Source of the DNA: Candidatus Gastranaerophilales bacterium
GTDB taxonomy: Bacteria; Cyanobacteriota; Vampirovibrionia; Gastranaerophilales; Gastranaerophilaceae
DNA: 42,729 nt
Assembly (NCBI GenBank): GCA_944325945.1
Contig: CALVBW010000021.1
Location: forward strand, 1 to 42,729
Reading direction: 5' to 3'
Position 1 is the stretch's first letter. Every line of letters starts with the position of its first letter. The notes under the pieces are model-generated. The model saw only the letters and a list, made by a program, of their open reading frames with translations. It was not told where the DNA came from and ran no database searches. The position numbers and the translations under genes are program-made. This document shows, piece after piece, positions 40,554 to 42,729 of the stretch.

Positions 40554-41276
40554 TTAGTTTCTGTCGCTTACTTTTGCAAGGAGTCTCAAGACTTCCAGAT
40601 AAAGCCAGATTAAGCTGACCATAAGCCCGAACGCACCATACCATTCGTATTTTTTTTCAAAAAAGTGTTCGGCGCCGCGTTCAATAAAATCAAAATCAAT
40701 AATAAGGTTAAAAGCGGCAATAGCAACGACAATTACACTAAAACCGATGCCAATGGGGCTTGCGGTAAATATTTGCGGAATACCGCGCCCGAAAAATGAA
40801 GCTACAATCTGGATAAAATATACAAGAGCAACCGAAAGAGTTGCGGTAAAGATTACGGAGCGGAAACGTTCCGTGCATCTGATAGCGCCTGTGCGGAATA
40901 AAATAAGCATGGAAAATAAAACCGCAAAAGTGGCGAGAATTGCCTGCATAACAATACCGGCATATTGAGCGGCATAAACTGCAGAAATTCCTCCTAAAAA
41001 GAAACCTTCGCAGATAGAATAAAGCGGAGTTAAAATATTCATGGCACTTCTTGTGAAAATGATTATCATAGCAAGAATAAATCCTCCGATAGCGCCCCCT
41101 ATGGTAAGTAATTGTGCTTTATCAGTATAGCCGTTCAAAGCCAAAAACCATGTATAGCATGCTGCTATAAAGACACATGCGAGAAGAATAAAAGTTTTAT
41201 TAACAGCACCGTTGACTGTCATCGGTTCGCCATCAAGAACTCTTGCGTCATCAATGTTAAATAAAGGATTTGCCAT
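40554..41276 (-). CDS. Bax inhibitor-1 / YccA-like membrane protein
   Basis: This 240-residue protein has seven membrane segments and matches the BaxI_1-type subfamily. It starts MANPLFNIDDARVLDGEPMT, has Asp/Glu-rich loops, and contains I-D-F-D-F-I-E-R-G-A-E between the last helices. The ending (YGAFGLMVSLIWLYLEVLRLL) is typical of the family. Related proteins regulate FtsH protease or conduct calcium, but the role here is unknown. I choose the ATG at 41276 after GGAGGTATCTT; the longer frame includes the promoter. Confidence 0.85.
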   Translation of the reverse strand: MANPLFNIDDARVLDGEPMTVNGAVNKTFILLACVFIAACYTWFLALNGYTDKAQLLTIGGAIGGFILAMIIIFTRSAMNILTPLYSICEGFFLGGISAVYAAQYAGIVMQAILATFAVLFSMLILFRTGAIRCTERFRSVIFTATLSVALVYFIQIVASFFGRGIPQIFTASPIGIGFSVIVVAIAAFNLIIDFDFIERGAEHFFEKKYEWYGAFGLMVSLIWLYLEVLRLLAKVSDRN

Positions 41277-41294
41277 AAGATACCTCCCATTTGT

Positions 41295-41322
41295 ATTATA
41301 CATATTATATATTAACACACAA
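41295..41322 (-). promoter_or_regulatory. Promoter of the Bax-inhibitor-like gene
   Basis: On the minus strand TTGTGT - 16 bases - TATAAT. The predicted start is near 41288, giving a leader of only about 12 bases that is nearly all Shine-Dalgarno. It is divergent from the tRNA-Asn promoter. Confidence 0.5.
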
Positions 41323-41358
41323 GTGTACAAATTGCCAATAATTTTTTACAAAAAGTAC

Positions 41359-41386
41359 TTTACAAGAAAAATTTTTATTTTATAAT
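41359..41386 (+). promoter_or_regulatory. Promoter of tRNA-Asn
   Basis: TTTACA - 16 bases - TATAAT, 23 bases before the mature 5' end. Confidence 0.7.
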
Positions 41387-41409
41387 AAAGATATGCCGAA
41401 AGGTGATAA

Positions 41410-41481
41410 TCCTCAGTAGCTCAATGGCGGAGCAACCGGCTGTTAACCGGTAGGCTGTTGGTTCGAGTCCAACCTGGGGAG
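41410..41481 (+). tRNA. tRNA-Asn (anticodon GUU)
   Basis: Acceptor TCCTCAG pairs with CTGGGGA (one G-U). The D arm contains TCAATGGCGG. The anticodon stem ACCGG/CCGGT encloses CTGTTAA (anticodon GTT). The T arm is TTGG-TTCGAGT-CCAA. The discriminator is G. CCA is not encoded. Confidence 0.95.
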
Positions 41482-41494
41482 TTTTTTAATACCT

Positions 41495-41530
41495 AAAAGA
41501 AAAGCAGGGCTAGTCCCTGCTTTTCTTTTG
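41495..41530 (+). terminator. Terminator of tRNA-Asn
   Basis: AAAAGAAAAGCAGGG and CCCTGCTTTTCTTTT form a 15-bp stem with a five-base loop. It is a long perfect stem that also ends the T-run on the plus strand. Confidence 0.88.
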
Positions 41531-41921
41531 GTGTAGATTATCAGAGAGATTGAGAAAAGTACCCCCGGAAGTTTGAGAGAATTCTCAAACTTTTTACATT
41601 CTGGAGGAAATACTTCAAAACTAATTGATACAAATTCTTAAACTCAAAGATAATTAACTCTCAAATTAACAGATACTTTTTTAATAAGGTTTATGCTTTT
41701 TGAAAAATATTATGAACTCTATTTAAACACTAATAAAACTCCATTTAAACAATATTTGAATATCATTTAAAAACTGTTTGAGCCATGTCCATATTTGACA
41801 TATGCATATGTTTTAATGGAATTATCTCAGCATTGTTACACAACAAACTAAGGAATATTTTCATGATACAATTAAGGTAGCTTCCTATAAGTTTTTATTA
41901 TCAGAAGTTGTGAGGTGAAGA
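41531..41921. other. 390-base AT-rich gap before the restriction gene
   Basis: No gene of any length with a good RBS was found. It contains a terminator-like hairpin (AAGTTTGAGA/TCTCAAACTT around GAAT, then TTTTT; 41569-41597), three 22-bp direct units (41717-41782), and a TTGACA-containing stretch near 41796. GC content is clearly lower than in the host genes to the left. It probably marks the border of a horizontally acquired island beside tRNA-Asn. Confidence 0.5.
41717..41782 (+). repeat. Three 22-bp direct repeats (iteron-like)
   Basis: Three consecutive 22-base units share the core ATTTAAA at the same offset: CTCTATTTAAACACTAAT..., CTCCATTTAAACAATATT..., TATCATTTAAAAACTGTT... The 22-base period is two helical turns, so a dimeric regulator could bind one face. 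They lie about 140 bases before the hsdR-like start. Confidence 0.5.
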
Positions 41922-42729
41922 ATGACTATATTACCTAAAAATCAAATGGCTGAAGAAGATATCAAACTTAATTTTATTACTCCGGCATTAGAAAAAGCCG
42001 GGTGGAAAGATAAAATTACAATGGAAACAAAAGTTCAGTTTACTGACGGTAAAATCAACTTGCGTGGTAATATGGCATCCAGAGAAAAGCCTAAAAAGGC
42101 TGACTACGTTTTGTATATAAACGCAAATAATCCAATAGCAATTGTAGAAGCAAAGGATAATAAACACTCTGTATCACATGGTCTGCAGCAAGCTATGGAA
42201 TATGCTAAAAAATTAGACATTAATTTCGCATATAGCTCTAATGGTGATGGGTTTATAGAACATGATTTTTTAACAGGTAAAGAAAGAGAATTTACTTTAG
42301 ATGAATTTCCAAGCCCAGAAGAACTTATTAGTAGATTTAAATCAGAGAAGAATAATAACACAGGTATTACTGAAGCTGAAGAAAATATTATAGAACAACC
42401 TTATTACACAAGCAGTAAAACATATCCGCCTCGCTATTATCAAAGAGTTGCCGTAAATAGAACGCTTGACGCTATTGCAAGAGGGCAAGACCGTTTATTA
42501 CTTGTTATGGCAACAGGTACTGGTAAAACTTATACAGCTTTTCAAATTGTTTATAGGTTAATAAAAAGTGGGTTAAAAAAGAAAATTTTATATTTGGCAG
42601 ATAGAAATATTCTTGTTGATCAATCTATTCAGCAAGACTTTGCTCCGTTAGAAAAAACTATTCATAAAGTAAATTTTGCAAAAGATAATAAAACAACTAT
42701 AACTGCATACGAAGTTTATTTTTCATTGT
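41922..42729 (+). CDS. Type I restriction endonuclease subunit R (HsdR-like), 3' end cut by the window
   Basis: 269 residues are visible; the frame is open to the window end. GAGGTGAAG precedes the ATG at 41922. The N-terminal PD-(D/E)xK nuclease domain has D61 (KKADYVLY), E76 and K78 (AIVEAKDNK). After a linker the helicase motor begins with Q-R-V-A-V-N-R and Walker A MATGTGKT (196-203). HsdR subunits translocate and cut foreign DNA with HsdM and HsdS. Those genes are not in this window and would lie beyond its right end. Codon use is more AT-rich than the neighbouring genes, which suggests transfer. Confidence 0.9.
   Translation, partial: MTILPKNQMAEEDIKLNFITPALEKAGWKDKITMETKVQFTDGKINLRGNMASREKPKKADYVLYINANNPIAIVEAKDNKHSVSHGLQQAMEYAKKLDINFAYSSNGDGFIEHDFLTGKEREFTLDEFPSPEELISRFKSEKNNNTGITEAEENIIEQPYYTSSKTYPPRYYQRVAVNRTLDAIARGQDRLLLVMATGTGKTYTAFQIVYRLIKSGLKKKILYLADRNILVDQSIQQDFAPLEKTIHKVNFAKDNKTTITAYEVYFSL

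Overview
The window looks like a chromosomal stretch from an AT-rich bacterium with a two-membrane envelope. Evidence: a division/cell-wall cluster (murF-mraY-murD-ftsW-murG), an MlaE/MlaF-type lipid transporter, an anaerobic pyruvate:ferredoxin oxidoreductase, and several proteins of unknown family whose N-termini carry a short F-G-Q or F-T-G-K motif after an Asn/Ser/Thr-rich stretch. From memory, such N-termini and this gene set fit the non-photosynthetic cyanobacterial sister group (Gastranaerophilales/Melainabacteria). This placement is an inference, not a sequence-search result.

Bases 1-11711 are the right part of a contractile phage-tail locus (prophage or tailocin). It begins inside a baseplate J gene. 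Then come sheath, tube, tail-assembly chaperone with a -1 frameshift site, a very short tape measure, baseplate plug, hub, spike, gp25-like wedge, and a second tube paralogue. An antisense secreted protein with 60-bp repeats interrupts the order. Tail fibre, fibre-associated protein, small proteins, a holin-like protein and an M15 endolysin follow, closed by a strong terminator.

Bases 11709-23080 hold single genes and short operons: hsp20, an RlmD/TrmA-type RNA m5U methyltransferase, a protein with RelA/SpoT-like motifs, nifJ, three small or lineage-type proteins, and a parvulin - M24 peptidase - TrmH-family methyltransferase operon. Bases 23080-32972 hold tRNA-Gly(UCC), rplU-rpmA, the murF-mraY-murD-ftsW-murG operon, glyS and a small gene. 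Bases 33318-41481 hold a DUF4013-like membrane protein, prfB with its programmed +1 frameshift, an mlaE-mlaF-aminotransferase operon, a lineage-type membrane protein, mtaB, a Bax-inhibitor-1-like protein and tRNA-Asn(GUU). The window ends inside a type I restriction gene (hsdR-like) that follows a very AT-rich 390-base gap.

Four things stand out. (1) Two families of dispersed elements have terminal arms built of 8-bp units of the form NNAATAAG or NNACTAAG around a core. (2) Several genes have a -10 box only 6-7 bases before the ATG, pointing to leaderless mRNAs. (3) The tail locus has two recoding or rearrangement features: a canonical slippery heptamer in the chaperone gene, and a duplicated tube gene with a displaced J gene. 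(4) One unknown protein has RelA/SpoT-like sequence motifs.
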